Assembly: GCA_911728435.2 (NCBI GenBank)
Contig: OU452203.1
Location: 11,243,651 to 11,307,650 of the forward strand
DNA: 64,000 bases
From: Apoderus coryli
Taxonomy: Eukaryota; Arthropoda; Insecta; Coleoptera; Attelabidae
Direction: 5' to 3'
A program made the translations under genes and the position numbers. Positions 1-11,790 of this stretch are shown here, piece after piece (the first letter of the stretch is position 1; each line of letters opens with the position of its first letter). The notes beneath the pieces are model-generated. The model was given only the letters and a program-made list of their open reading frames with translations, did no database searches and was not told the DNA's origin.

Positions 1-1501
1 TTAAAACTTGGATTACATTACATTACAATTGTAAAAACAAAAATCTGTTAATTTAGTGTTTAAAACAAGAACCTACGACTATCTTGGTTGATTTTAGTGT
101 TTTAAATCAAAATCTGATGAGAACCGAACTTAAAATTTTGATTACATTACGTATCAATTGTAAAGGCAAAAATTTGTTCATTTAGTGTTTGTTAAAACTA
201 AAACCTACGACTACCTTTATATCAAAAAAGAGCAGCCTTATGTAGAATTCCTGTGCAGACTGATATGTTTCACATGGCGCTGAAATACTTTTAGTTGAGT
301 GCCAATTGTACTTCTGAAAATAAATTGTTTATGACATGTGAAAACGATAAATACAATTATTGTTTTGAAATTCACTTACACCTAAATCCAAATTGTAGAT
401 TATCCCTCTCAACCATAAATTGTTTAGCAAGCCTCCAGCCATCAATTGTTACTATTGTCCAATTCAACACTTCATTTACGTTTTTTGTCTTGGAAATTAT
501 AAGCACGAGTCGAGAAAATACTCAATAAAATCACTAATTTTACGCGTTACCAGCTTACTATAGATATGAGTTATCTGGAACAAAGTAGGTACTGTTTAAA
601 AAATAGTGTAAGATTATTTATTTTGCTTATATCTACTTTTTGAATACAAAAATTATTATTCGAATTTAAGAGTACCTACCACTTCACTAACACTCCTCCA
701 TTAAACTCCATCCCATTCCATTCCATGCCTAACCTTAACAAAACTAGGGCCTATGGGCACTCCTGGAAAAAAAAAATTCTTAAGAAAATGGTTATAAAAC
801 CTTTTACAATAATTATTTGTAACAAAAATAATTTAATAAGAAAAACGCTTGATTTTATTTGTAACCTGATTTACGTACCCTGCCATGTTAAATATAAGTA
901 ACTATATAAAGTTCATACTATTCGCATAGCTTTAACTTTATTATATTAGAGTAATCCAGAAAAACAAGTCTTTACAAACTTTTATAGACATGTGAACGAC
1001 GATCAAATTTCTCATGTTATGTGTAAAAATATTTTGAATAGGGTTTAAAAATTTGCTTTCGAATTGAATATATAAAAAATTAACGTTACTTACACCTGAT
1101 TTCTCCTTCCTTTGTTTCATCTCCTAGATACCATTTACAGCACCAATAATCCATATTCCATGCATAATTCCAAGCACAAAACACATTTGAATCAAAAAAG
1201 TTAGTAGCTGGTAATATTAGAAACCACATTACGGATGCGAAGTACGCACATATTATTATAACACCTTACTATTACGCGACGCAGTCGATTAAAAATTTAT
1301 TAAACATCTGCAAAACACAAAAAAAGAAAATGTAAATATATCGCCTTAACTTAGATTATGACATCAAAATTTAAGATATTACAGAGAATCTAGAACCGTC
1401 AACATATACTCCACGGTGCTATACCATCTCTTTACAGTTCAACTAACGATTGTGTATTGAATAAAATAATATTTTATATCATAAAAAATTAGAAAACCTA
1501 T
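1..1501. repeat. 1.5-kb direct repeat, copy 1
   Basis: This stretch recurs at 2363-3888 in the same orientation with scattered substitutions and small indels. It is cut by the window start, so its left end is unknown. The first 230 bases contain an internal tandem repeat of period 129 (units start near 1 and 130). The reading frame at 295-528 is mirrored in copy 2 only because the DNA is duplicated. It resembles no family I know, so I do not call it a gene. It could be two copies of an unrecognised transposable element or an old segmental duplication. Confidence 0.85.
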
Positions 1502-2362
1502 CATCCAATAATTTTTGATTATATACTTCTTACTAAAAGGTAATTTTCAAGAAATGAGAAAATCAGTAAAACTTCCAGTCTTGATACAACAAAAATTACG
1601 TTAATGCACAGAAAAAACTAAGATGTACAACAATAATAACATTTAGAGCTGGATGAAGCGATTGCTGCCCCATTTACCGCAACTGCTTGCGGTCAATTGT
1701 ATTGCGGTTTGTGTATCAAAGTAATTTTTGTGGTGTCAAGACTTGATTTGGATCACTTGGAGAGATGGAGCTTTTAATTCAAAATTGGCAAAATATTGTA
1801 TTTGCATGTCTGCCTAAAACGCAATGATAGTTGGATTTTAGAAACACAACATAACACATCCTACTAATCGTGTTCATCAATGGCTTGTAGAAAGTAGAAC
1901 AGTTTACCCTCGAAGCGCACCTATGTAGAGTGCAGTGGAAACTAATATTTCGAAAAAATTAAATATTTTCATCAAACTGACCTGCAATAAGCAAAAACAT
2001 TTGAGGGTCTACATTTATTCCGAGTTGTATCACCATCATAGCTGGTTGGGGGATGTTTCTTCGCAAACTTTGTATTTTCTTATCGGCAATTCTACTACTG
2101 TTCGGAATAAACTATTGCTATCGTGTGCTATACCTGTAAAACCAATTGCTTTGAATTTCTATAGTCATTGCAGTATTAATAAACCAACCTGCTTTAAGTA
2201 AATCGTATTTGGCAGTTCCTAAATTGGCTTTGTGATGTTCATTATATCGGTCAACAGAAGCTGATAGTTGATTGAGGCTGCTCTTTGAAATTTTATTAAG
2301 TAATTGAAATTTATTTTTGATTGATTTTAAAGTTTTAAACCAAAAATTGATGAGAACCGAAC
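1502..2362. other. Spacer between the two direct-repeat copies; no gene recognised
   Basis: The 860 bases between the copies contain a short open frame (1935-2201) with no recognisable motif. The end of the spacer, from about 2320, is already a partial unit of the 129-bp internal repeat that opens copy 2. I see no RNA gene or terminal repeats here. Confidence 0.5.
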
Positions 2363-3888
2363 TTAAAACATGGAGTACATTACATTACAATTGTAAAGAC
2401 AAAAATCTGTTTATTTAGTGTTTAAAACAAAAACCTAAGACTATCTTGATTGATTTTTAAGTTTTAAATCAAAATCTGATGAGAACCGAACTTAAAATTT
2501 TGATTACATTACGTTTCAATTGTAAAGGCAAAAATTTGTTCATTTAGTGTTTGTTAAAACTAAAACCTACGACTATCTTGATATCAAAAAAGAGCAGCCA
2601 TTTGTAGAATTCCTGTGCAGACTGATATGTTTCACATGGCGCTGAAATACTTTTAGTTGAGTGCCAATTGTATCGTACTTCTGGAAATAAATTGTTTATG
2701 ACATGTGAAAACGATAAATACGATTATTGTTTTGAAATTCACTTACACCTAAATCCAAATTGTAGATTATCCCTCTCAACCATAAATTGTTTAGCATGCC
2801 TCCAGCCATCAATTGTTACTATTGTCCAATTCAACACTTCATTTACGTTTTTTGTCTTGGAAATTATATGCACGAGCTGAGAAAATACTCAATAAGATCA
2901 CTAATTTTACGCGTTACCAGCTTACTATAGATATGGGTTATCTGGAACAAAGAAAGTACGTACTGTTTAAAAAATAGTATAAGATTATTTATTTTGCTTA
3001 TATCTACTTTTTGAATACAAAAATTATTATTCGAATTTAATAGTACCTACCACTTCACTAACACTCCTCCATTAAACTCCATCCCATTCCATTCCATGCC
3101 TAACCTTAACAAAACTAGGGCCTATGGGCACTCCTGGAAAAAAAAAATTCTTAAGAAAATGGTTATAAAACCTTTTACAATAATTATTTGTAACAAAAAT
3201 TTAATAAGGAAAATGCTTGATTTTATTTGTAACCTAATTTACGTACCCTGTCACCCCGTATAGTATATGTTAAATATAAGTAACTACTCGTACTATTCGC
3301 ATAGCTTTAACTTTATTATATTAGAGTAATCCAGAAAAACAAGTCTTTACAAACTTTTATAGACATGTGAACGACGATCAAAATTCTCATGTTATGTGTA
3401 AAAATATTTTGAATAGGGTTAAAAAATTTGCTTTCGAATTGAATATATAAAAAATTAACGTTACTTACACCTGATTTCTCCTTCCTTTGTTTGATCTCCT
3501 AGATACCATTTACAGCACCAATAATCCATATTCCATCCATCATTCCAAGCACAAAACACATTTGAATCAAAAAAGTTAGTAGCTGGTAATATTAGAAACC
3601 ACATTACCGATTTGTCGAAGTACGGACATATTATTATAACACCTTACTATTACGCGACGCAGTCGATTAAAAATTTATTAAACATCTGCAAAACATAAAA
3701 AAAGAAAATGTACTTATATCAATTTAATTTAGATGTTGACACCAAAATTTAAGATATTATAGAATCTATAACCCCGCACATAATAATTATACTCCACGGC
3801 GCTATAACATATCTTTACAGTTCAACTAACGATTGTGTACTGAATAAAATAATATTTTATTTGAATCATAAAAAATTAGAAAACCTAT
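2363..3888. repeat. 1.5-kb direct repeat, copy 2
   Basis: This is the second copy of the sequence at 1-1501. It opens with the 129-bp minisatellite units (CTGATGAGAACCGAAC occurs at about 2476 and, with one change, at 2347). It then runs colinearly to the shared tail GAAAACCTAT, after which the two copies diverge completely. Small differences include an added GTATAGTATATG near 3258 and different lengths around 2670 and 2950, so the duplication is not very recent. Confidence 0.85.
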
Positions 3889-5034
3889 TTTGGTATAATA
3901 CGCAAAAAAAGTCGATATTCCTATCTTCATGCCATAAAAATATAAAAAATTATCATTCTAGTGTAGTTCTATAGAAAATATTTTAAAATATTTCAAACAT
4001 ATGAAAGCAAAAAACAAAATAACAGATAATGTAAACAACTGAGTAATAAATCGCGTATATTCTTTTATATAGATCACTCTGTTGGAAGAATATTAAAAAA
4101 TAATAATAATCTACTTAAACTGACAAATCACTAAAATTGTGTTTTCATTATTATGTGTTTCCTTCTTCTCTTTAGTGGTTAATTAACAATTATTATAATA
4201 CTTAATAATAAAAACACAATTTTATGATATGTATAGAAAATTATTGATAGTAGTTTTTTTAGTCCTATAGAATCATTTGATAAAGTGTTGTTTACATACT
4301 AAAAACGATTAAAAAATAAGTTCATAAGTATCCATCTCCTATAGGACTGATGCAACAATCTTAACGTAATATTTACTACATTATAATATGACTTACCCCA
4401 ATAATTAAGAACAATTTATATTTCCATCACAAATTATAACTTTTTATTTAACTAAACTTAAACTAATTTAATTTTTTTAAAACTGCGAAACATCGAAAAT
4501 CACTTCAAAAACAGTACAATACTCATTCGGGTACCTGCCAATGCTGTCAACAATTAAACGATCGCGGCACGTAATAGACCGAATGCTATTTATAGCCACC
4601 GCACACTGCAAATGTTTAACCGAATAAAATAATATAACTACATAAATAATACAAGTACAGAAGCATTTTATGTTGTACCAAAACGAACAACAGAAATGAC
4701 ATTGAATAACAAAAAAAAAACAACGATCGATAGAACTCGTACAATAATTGAAAATATAAAACATTCTACAAAAAAAAAAGAAAGATCCTAATTAGAAAAA
4801 TGTTTAGTTTTTTAGGCGTAAATAAATATCTTCAAAATGAACCGTATAATTACAGGGTGTGCGTAAACTTAAACCACATTAATAGGAAACTTAAAATATT
4901 TTATTACATAATTTGTCAATAAAGTACAGGCGGTTGATAATTTTACCTTGCTGGCTGTTTATTTCAATTGATTAATTCACACCTTCTAGTAGATCTGTAC
5001 TGTTTTTAAACTAGGGGTTAAAAACTTAAAAAAA
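3889..5034. other. AT-rich DNA with no recognised gene
   Basis: The minus-strand frame at 4477-4764 is low-complexity and matches no family I know. At 4853 the sequence ACAGGGTGTGCGTAAAC has the shape of a Tc1/mariner-type inverted-repeat end, but no partner end or transposase is visible next to it. Confidence 0.4.
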
Positions 5035-5650
5035 AAACTTATTTCCTATACATGGGAGATATATTGACAAGTTATTTATAGCTTTGATAGAATATAACCT
5101 ATGAAATGTATCAGTAAAAACATAGGCGTTCGTGGATAGTGGAAAAGAGGTCAAAATAAGAAAAATATTTCCTACTCGTATATAAAATTATTGGAATAAA
5201 TTCTTCATAGTTGTGATAGAAAATAACCTAAAAAGTGTCACATAGTTGGTTGACACAGGCGTTCAGAAATAGTGTAAAAAGGGGTTAAAAATGAAAAATA
5301 TATATATATATATATTTCGCAAACATACCAGAAAAATTGGCTAATCATATAGTTTTGATATAAGATAACCTGTAAAATGCGGCATGCAAAAACTTAATTA
5401 CATAAATAGTAGCAAAGGGCTCAAAACAATTATACTGTAAAAATGATATATTTAGCCATTTGAGTAGTTGAACTGGTATCATAAATACACGACAAAAAGC
5501 TTCTGTACCATAGGCGTCCGTAAAAAGTCTAAAAAAGAGTTAGAAAAACCTATATCAACGATAACTCAAAACTCGCAGATTTTTAACAAATTTGGTAGAA
5601 AAATACTATCCGAGATATTGAATAATTTTTCATTGATTTAATAGAATATA
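5035..5650. repeat. Repeat family A: diverged tandem units of about 130-190 bp
   Basis: Units repeat the phrases ATTTCCTA, ATAGCTTTGATAGAATATAA, CCTATGAAATG, ACATAGGCGTTCG and AAAAGGGGT with heavy divergence. Successive units can be followed at about 5040, 5170, 5310, 5450 and 5580. The same unit recurs at 12790-13060, 39800-39876 plus 41022-41100, and 53240-53530, so it is a dispersed family. A (TA)n run lies at 5298-5318. No coding potential is seen. It could be the tail of a larger transposon. Confidence 0.7.
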
Positions 5651-5654
5651 ACTA

Positions 5655-5712
5655 TAGATTTGCCCGAATCCCTGGCGGGAGCCTCTATTTATGAATTGCT
5701 TGTTGTCTTAAT
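5655..5712 (-). mobile_element. Retrozyme-family fragment without ribozyme core
   Basis: About 58 bases resemble the junction of the hammerhead units at 11.28-11.33 kb: GCCCGAATCCC, then GGGAGCCTCTATTTA, then GAATTGCTTGTT. The similarity starts and stops abruptly and does not include the catalytic core. It lies directly against a family A unit. Confidence 0.6.
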
Positions 5713-6239
5713 AATTGATGCCAACGCAAGACCACTCAGCACTAATATTGTCTAGGAGTTTTTCAAGGAAAATAATATAAACCTTCTGAAATTGCCTCAG
5801 AAACCTTGGTTTGTATCAAAGTTACCGGGTGTTAAAGTTTTATAATTTTCAGAAAAAAAAATAGCAAGTACTTACCAAGTAGCAAAAATTAAAATTATCA
5901 AATAAAAATTAATGGTATAGGTAATTCAAACTTTTAGATCCTTTATTTCTAAAATATTGACTTTAAGTTCAATAAAGACATTTGGTCAAAATTCGGATTG
6001 TTTTTACAGTAGTGCTATAAAATAATCATTAAAATATTGCATCCTAATCACCTTGTGTACAAACTAATACATATTGGTCTAAAGATTTGACGACTAATGT
6101 TTGAATACCTTATACTCTAAATAATAAATAAGGTGGGCCAAAAGAAGTCATCAGGTGGCTTTTGCACTCTTAGAAGATCTGTGTTACGACAAAACCGGAA
6201 AGTAAAAGTTTTAATGATTTGGTAACGTAGTTGGAATAT
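5713..6239. other. No gene recognised
   Basis: AT-rich sequence with no motif, repeat or structure that I can support. Confidence 0.4.
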
Positions 6240-6765
6240 CATTGCTGTTTTCGCAGAACGCTATAATTTTTATGCAGCAACAAAATCAAGTAACGAAATA
6301 TAAGTATAATAGTGCGATTAAGACGTCTAGCAACTTACTACAAATTTGGAAATATATTGGATAATGTCTTGCGTGTAAGTTTATATGTGGCTTCGAGCAA
6401 GGAAAAATACTGGATGCCATGTTCCTAATGGATGAAAACTTAAGTTTTGGCAAGCGGTTAAATGTGCATTAATGACATATCCGTTTGGGGTCCAGGGCAA
6501 GAGATTCAGCAGTATCATGGTCGGGGGAGCAGAGGGGGAAGTACCTACCACCGTACAACCACACCCATCTCCATCAGGACGACGTCAGCAATTTGAATGT
6601 TTGTGTAGTGTGTGCGGTGAAAATCACGAAAGTGTTCGATGTTTTTATCGAGAATATATTTGCCATTTTTGTGGCTTAAAAGGTCATTTAAAAAATGTAT
6701 GTAAAAGAAATACAAATTTTATAAATATTGAAATTGTAGATAGCAGGCTAAATAATCTAGAATAA
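6240..6765 (+). pseudogene. Ty3/gypsy gag remnant with paired zinc knuckles
   Basis: Gag packages retrotransposon RNA into a cytoplasmic particle. The clearest part is the frame 6472-6765, which ends in two zinc knuckles. The first is CSVCGENHESVRC (C-x2-C-x3-H-x4-C) and the second CHFCGLKGHLKNVC (C-x2-C-x4-H-x4-C), both typical of gypsy nucleocapsid domains. Upstream, in shifted frames, faint gag-like text can be read from about 6240 (AERYNFYAATKSSNE, then FICGFEQGKILDAMFLMDEN), so several frameshifts and stops separate the matrix/capsid part from the knuckles. The protease and reverse transcriptase of the same element follow at 6830-7805. The element cannot make a working product as it stands. 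No long terminal repeats were identified. Confidence 0.75.
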
Positions 6766-6829
6766 ACAAAAATGTAAATAAACAAACAAGATATGATTTA
6801 CCATTATTTTGTTTAAAATCTGTTAATGA

Positions 6830-7805
6830 AAATCCGATAATGGTTGAGGTTTTCTTAGATAACAAAACTATTTTATGTTGAAATTGATTCGGGTGCATCA
6901 AAATCAATTATTTCTGAACAACTTTGGAAAAGATGTTTTAAGAATAAACCGTTAAAAAGTACAGAAATAACATTTGTCACTTTTGTAAATATACAAGCCA
7001 TGTTTTGGAATATTTTGTCGAGGCGACAATTTACTACTGGGTAGGGATTTTATTTCGAAATTTAATTTAGGTTTCAAGCAGCTGAATTATGTTGGAAGTA
7101 ATAATAATATTGCTATGTTGATAAATAAAAAACCCGAAGTTTTTAAAAATGAATTAGGTACATTTATGAAGGGTAAATTATGCATCAAATTAAAGGACGG
7201 ACGGGGCAACTCCAAGATTTTCAAGATATAGACCTATCGCACATGCATTATGGGAGAAAGTTGAGTTAAGCTTGAATTGGAAAAATTAATAAAAATTGAT
7301 GTTTTGAAACCTGTACAATATTCTGAATGGGGTACACCGATAGTGCCAGTTTTAAAAGTATATGGGGTAAGTGATAAAATATGCGGTGATTATAAAATTA
7401 CAGTTAATCCGTATATAGAGATTTGTCGATCCCAATACCAAAAATAGAAGAATTGTTAGCAAAACTTTGTCATGGTGTCACATTTTCTAAAATTGATGTA
7501 ACTTTTGCTTATCAACAAATTCCGTTAGATGAAGAAACAAAGAAATTTACGGCAATATCCACTCATAAAGGAGTTTATGTCTATAATCGACTACCATTTG
7601 GAATTAGTTTAGACCCAGGTCTATTTCAACAATTTATTGAACAAATTTTGGGTGATATACCCGGTGTTTGTTGGTTTTTGGATGACATCTTAATTACGGG
7701 GTAAAATGAACAAGAACATATTTCAAGATTAGAAGAGGTTTTGAAAAAGATTAAGAGATTGTGGCTTGACAGTAAAAAAGAAAAATGTATCGAAATCTTT
7801 GAAAA
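6830..7805 (+). pseudogene. Ty3/gypsy protease and reverse transcriptase remnant
   Basis: After the gag knuckles comes a retropepsin-like active site, DSGASKSIISEQLWKR, near 6880-6930, reached only through a frameshift. A degraded linker follows, then the reverse transcriptase. The frame at 7423-7704 carries the gypsy motifs in order: IPKIEELL, FSKIDVTFAYQQI (catalytic Asp of motif A), YNRLPFGI (motif B), and FLDDILITG (the Asp pair of motif C, here FLDD for the usual YLDD). A stop follows the GGG codon at 7702, and matching text goes on to KKEKCIEI near 7795. RNase H and integrase are missing: the element ends where a Harbinger fragment starts on the other strand. The family resembles the K02A2.6-type gypsy elements common in insects; that placement is an inference. 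Confidence 0.85.
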
Positions 7806-7906
7806 AAAGTGAAATTGTCAATATCTTCAAAATAATTCGGCCTTTCATAATTCCTCCTTGGAAATCCATGTTCAATTAATTCGAAAACGGCAAGATCATC
7901 ATCCAT
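7787..7906 (-). pseudogene. PIF/Harbinger transposase-like N-terminal fragment
   Basis: A 40-residue stretch beginning MDDDLAVFELIEHGFPRR and containing NYERPNYFED and FFQRFR matches the N-terminal part of Harbinger (HARBI1-like) nucleases as I know them. The usual continuation into the DDE nuclease domain is absent, so this is a scrap. It abuts the broken end of the gypsy remnant. A longer open frame extends upstream to 8026, but that extension is low-complexity and not family-like. Confidence 0.65.
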
Positions 7907-8851
7907 ATTTTTAATCGCCACACAAAACACAAAGTAAAATAACCCAATATTGAAAAATATAAAAGCAATTTTAAGGTTAAAATTCCATTTAGGAAGAGAA
8001 TCTTCGTCCCTTAACTTAAGGGACACTGTAGCGGTAAAAGTTTTCAGTTACTATGCGTTCAATAGTATATTGAGAAATGGAATCTGCTAGTCCTCTATCA
8101 CATGTACCAGGCTAGTCAGTAGGGTTCGACCCAGTTCCTAACAGACTCCAGCGAATGGAATTCCAAAATGATCATGGATCAGCAATGGGCGCCAAAATAT
8201 TTTTGAGTACAAAAATATACAAAAAATTTTCTTTTAATGAGAAAGATAATTATGTTGAATAAAGATAAAGGTAAGTAATTTTAAAGAAATGATGCTATGT
8301 TCCCTAAACAATTCAGAAACCCTATCGCTAATCAGATTAGATCACTCGTTAAGATGTGTATGATGAAATCAAACTACAATAAGTAAAATCAATACTTATA
8401 ATAAAAACAAAATTTAAAAAATTATTACAATTGGATACAATACTGACTAGACAAAAAGAAAATTTTGATTCTATATCACGTGTTGTTATTATGTTTAACA
8501 AACTCTTTGAAGTAATTATTTTATGTTTGAAGCTATGAATTATGCCATGCCATTATTAGAAACTTAAAGCACTTTTTAACGACTTCTCGCAAATACTAGA
8601 ATTTACAAGCACCTGAAACAGAAAGCACCGTAGATATAAAGTATATTTTCTATGATTTTTGGTAGGTAGGTATAGTCATCGTAAAAATATCTATAATAAA
8701 TATACTGTGGTATAGTGATAGGCAAAACAGTCATTTCACGAATGTTCTGTTTTTTCTCCTTAATCATATATAAGCGGTTCCTTTGTAGAGTTGGTCAGTG
8801 TAGATTAAAGCAGTTAAAGTCTGTTTTAAATTTGTAATAGTCCGGTCTGTA
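7907..8851. other. No gene recognised; possible LTR-like promoter stretch near 8768
   Basis: The only suggestive signal is TATATAAGCGG at about 8768 with GGTCAGTGTAG about 25 bases later, which resembles a TATA box plus arthropod initiator (TCAGT) as found in retrotransposon LTRs. No second LTR copy was found, so this stays a hint. The block near 8110-8150 contains GGGTTCGACCC, but no tRNA can be folded around it. Confidence 0.3.
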
Positions 8852-9859
8852 TACCGGGTGTACCACCGGGAAGGGATTCGATCGATTATGGAGAAACTAC
8901 ACTGTGGAACAAGCTGAAAATCAGGTGTAGTCCGTAGGTCGATGGGACCAATTCGGCCAAAAAGTTTTCAAGAATCTAGTATTTCCGGTTATACCGGAAA
9001 TGGGTGTCAACTTCCTTATTTTAAATACGACCCTATATAAATGATATATTTTTTGGAATCTCCTTGTATTTCTAAACATATTCTGTGCATAATATGTTAT
9101 AACTATCGTCAGCCGTTTTCGAAATATTTTTAAATTTATGTCAAAAATGACGTTTTCAGAATAAAGAATAATAAGAATTTTTTATTATATGGAAGCTTTA
9201 ATAATCTAAATTGTTAGAATATCCTAGTAGATATAGACCTACATTAGGCGCCTACGTATTTTTTTTAGTAAATATTAATACAGGGTATTTGAAAAAAAGG
9301 CAAAAAATTGAAAGAAGTGTCAAAATCAAAATTTTTAAATGGCAACCATCCATTTTATAATTTTTTTACATAAAAAATAAGGGCAAGTTTATGAAAGGTT
9401 GTCTATCCCAAAAACTGATAGTTTTCAAAATATTGACAATTTTACATTTTTCTATTACAATAGTCATATGAATTTGAAATTTAATTGACTTAAGTTGGCC
9501 ATGATGGCTGAAGAAAGCAAATAAATATGATCGGTGTTTAGAAGTTCAAGGTTAAAATTTTGAACATTTGTTAAAGTATTTTTTTTATGAGTTGACCTTA
9601 GATAAGTTTGTATCATAACATATTATGCATGTAATATGTTTATAATTACAAGGAGATTCTTAAAAAAATTTAATTTATATAGAGTCGTATTTGAAATAAG
9701 GACGTTGACACCGATTTCCGGTATAGCCGGAAGTACTAGATTCTTGAAAACATTTTAGCCGAATTGGTTCTGTCTAAGTACAACACCAGAATTTCAGATT
9801 GTTTCACAGTGTAGTTTCTCCATAATCGATCGAATACCTTCCTGGTGGGACACCCGGTA
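8852..9859. mobile_element. Non-autonomous DNA transposon with long terminal inverted repeats (1008 bp)
   Basis: The left end TACCGGGTGTACCACCGGGA and the right end (reverse complement TACCGGGTGTCCCACCAGGA) stay similar well inward, through CGATCGATTATGGAGAAACT, TTCCGGTATA-type blocks and the CAAGGAGAT block. This gives inverted arms of about 250 bp. Each end is followed by TA (8850-8851 and 9860-9861), the duplication expected of Tc1/mariner-type insertion. The interior (9100-9600) shows no transposase. Superfamily assignment rests on the TA duplication and the GGGTGT-type end, and is tentative. Confidence 0.8.
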
Positions 9860-9861
9860 TA

Positions 9862-10962
9862 TACACTTACTATACACATAGAAACAAAACTGTCAGCTTT
9901 TTAGCACAGCGTACTTACTATTAGGCTATACTATATAAATTCTAATTTTCACGTACGGTAAAAATATAATAATAAATTTTAATTTCTGTGGCGAGCATTT
10001 TCCAACCCTCCTATTCATCTGTGTATGCTTTAGCGGAATATAATTAATGTCAATTAGCACGTATTTTTATAGTGGCCTTAATTGATCCAAAAGGAAAACA
10101 AAGAAGAAAAGCTATGTAAACCCATGACAAGCAGGAATTAAATTTAAATTTGTTCGGGAAATGAATTTTTGTTCATCAAGTTAAGCATTTTTTGAATTTT
10201 ATATTTAATTTTATGACGGGCGAGCTGTTGATTTGGAGGCACTCATTTTGTATGGTGTATTCAGGCATACATACACAAGCAAGGTGAAGTAAACAAAAGT
10301 TTTTATCTAATTTATTATTTGAAAAGAATTGTATCGTGTTAGTGGTGTTTTAAAAAAAAAAAAGTTTACCAGTTTTGGCAGGTTTGTTTGTTTCTTTGGC
10401 CGAATATTCAAGCTGCTATGGGATCTGTACTTTATCTAGTCATAGCAAAAATATTTATGGGAATTTTTGAAGATTGAGCCCCAAGTTTTTACTCATTTAA
10501 ACCATATAAATAAATTATTATTACTAATTAAATATGGAACATATATTATGTTGATGACGATAGTCTGACATCATGGTCGTGATACTATTCTTGTTTTTCT
10601 TAAAACCCGATTACAAAAAAATAATCAAACGCCAAATATATGTATATAAAAATTTGCTTTTATTTTAGCTAAAATAATGATAGGCCCATGCCTCCAAACT
10701 GATAGCCGAAAGCTTACGACTACGATTTCAATTGAGATTATAACGACTATACAAGATATAAGCACAGATTAAACAGTATCGCAGTTGTACCAATAGAAAC
10801 GTGGTAACTACCCATATGGGCATGCGCATGTTGCTTTTACATCAGCTGTCCGTTACATAATAGCTTTGTCTCTTTCAGATCAGAGAGATAGATATAGAGT
10901 TGAGGTTTATCCAGTCTAGGAAAGCGAACCCTAACGGCATTTTATTTGTTAATTTTATTAAC
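9862..10962. other. No gene recognised
   Basis: AT-rich DNA with poly-A and poly-T runs. I see no coding motif, tandem repeat or hairpin worth annotating before the target-site duplication at 10963. Confidence 0.4.
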
Positions 10963-10974
10963 TACTATCTATTA
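10963..10974. repeat. 12-bp target-site duplication, left
   Basis: TACTATCTATTA here is repeated exactly at 12324-12335. The two copies bracket the whole hammerhead array and its inverted unit, which marks that block as one insertion. Confidence 0.85.
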
Positions 10975-11014
10975 AGAATTGCTTGTTACATAAAGCAACA
11001 AGACTTTAAGTTAT

Positions 11015-11118
11015 GTTGGAAATTTATTTCACACTACCATGCTTCCACCAGACGGCCGTTTCGTCGATCCACGACTCATCAGTGGTGATCGGCAGGCAGT
11101 GTGACCTAAATTTCCAAC
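11015..11118 (-). ncRNA. Hammerhead ribozyme, type I, array unit 1
   Basis: On the minus strand the core reads CTGATGA, then stem II GTCG-TGGAT-CGAC, then GAAA, then a short stem III within ACGGCCGT, then the cleavage triplet GTC (cleavage between the complements of 11051 and 11050). The inner part of stem I pairs ACCA with TGGT next to the core. After an internal loop, the outer part pairs TCACACT with AGTGTGA and GTTGGAAATTTA with TAAATTTCCAAC. All invariant core residues (C3, U4, G5, A6, G8, A9, G12, A13, A14, C17) are present. Stem III is very short, as in Penelope and retrozyme hammerheads, which often act as dimers. Predicted to self-cleave; activity is not shown here. Confidence 0.93.
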
Positions 11119-11350
11119 ATTTACAAAGAGCTTATACTAGCACGAGAATTGATTGAGAAAGAGATGTTTGTGGCGACACCTAGCGTGAACAGGCAATATG
11201 CCGGGTGAAATACAGTTCACTACGATGGCCGGACAAGAAGTAACAACTCCATTATATCCTATTGCCAACACTAGATGCGCCCGAATCCCCTAGCAGGGAG
11301 GCTTTATTTAAGAATTGCTTGTTACATAAAGCAACAAGACTTTAAGTTAT

Positions 11351-11454
11351 GTTGGAAATTTATTTCACACTACCATGCTTCCACCAGACGGCCGTTTCGT
11401 CGATCCACGACTCATCAGTGGTGATCGGCAGGCAGTGTGACCTAAATTTCCAAC
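11351..11454 (-). ncRNA. Hammerhead ribozyme, type I, array unit 2
   Basis: Identical in layout to unit 1, exactly 336 bp further on, with the same core, stem II loop and GTC cleavage site. Cleavage at units 1 and 2 would release a 336-nt RNA monomer. Confidence 0.93.
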
Positions 11455-11686
11455 ATTTACAAAGAGCTTATACTAGCACGAGAATTGATTGAGAAAGAGA
11501 TGTTTGTGGCGACACCTAGCGTGAACAGGCAATATGCCGGGTGAAATACAGTTCACTACGATGGCCGGACAAGAAGTAACAACTCCATTATATCCTATTG
11601 CCAACACTAGATGCGCCCGAATCCCCTAGCAGGGAGGCTTTATTTAAGAATTGCTTGTTACATAAAGCAACAAGACTTTAAGTTAT

Positions 11687-11790
11687 GTTAGAAATTTATT
11701 TCACACTACCATGCTTCCACCAGACGGCCGTTTCGTCGATCCACGACTCATCAGTGGTGATCGGCAGGCAGTGTGACCTAAATTTCCAAC
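11687..11790 (-). ncRNA. Hammerhead ribozyme, type I, array unit 3
   Basis: Same core as units 1 and 2. One base of the outer stem I differs (GTTAGAAATTT in the plus-strand reading at 11687 instead of GTTGGAAATTT), which weakens one outer pair but leaves the catalytic core intact. Confidence 0.92.

Noticed and set aside
114..130. CTGATGAGAACCGAAC in the 129-bp minisatellite, resembling hammerhead boxes
   Set aside because: There is no stem II between the boxes and no GAAA, so it cannot form the catalytic core.
295..528. Open frame repeated at 2668-2880, apparently a conserved small protein
   Set aside because: Conservation follows from the duplication of the whole 1.5-kb DNA. Changes are not biased to synonymous sites and no family is recognised.
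4477..4764. 95-codon cysteine- and phenylalanine-rich minus-strand frame
   Set aside because: Low-complexity AT-rich sequence, no domain, no promoter or splice context.
8105..8150. GGGTTCGACCC, like a tRNA T-arm
   Set aside because: No acceptor stem, D-arm or anticodon arm can be placed around it.
10900..11088. 62-codon open frame running into the array
   Set aside because: It crosses the target duplication into a structured ribozyme unit, and its second half is just translated hammerhead sequence.
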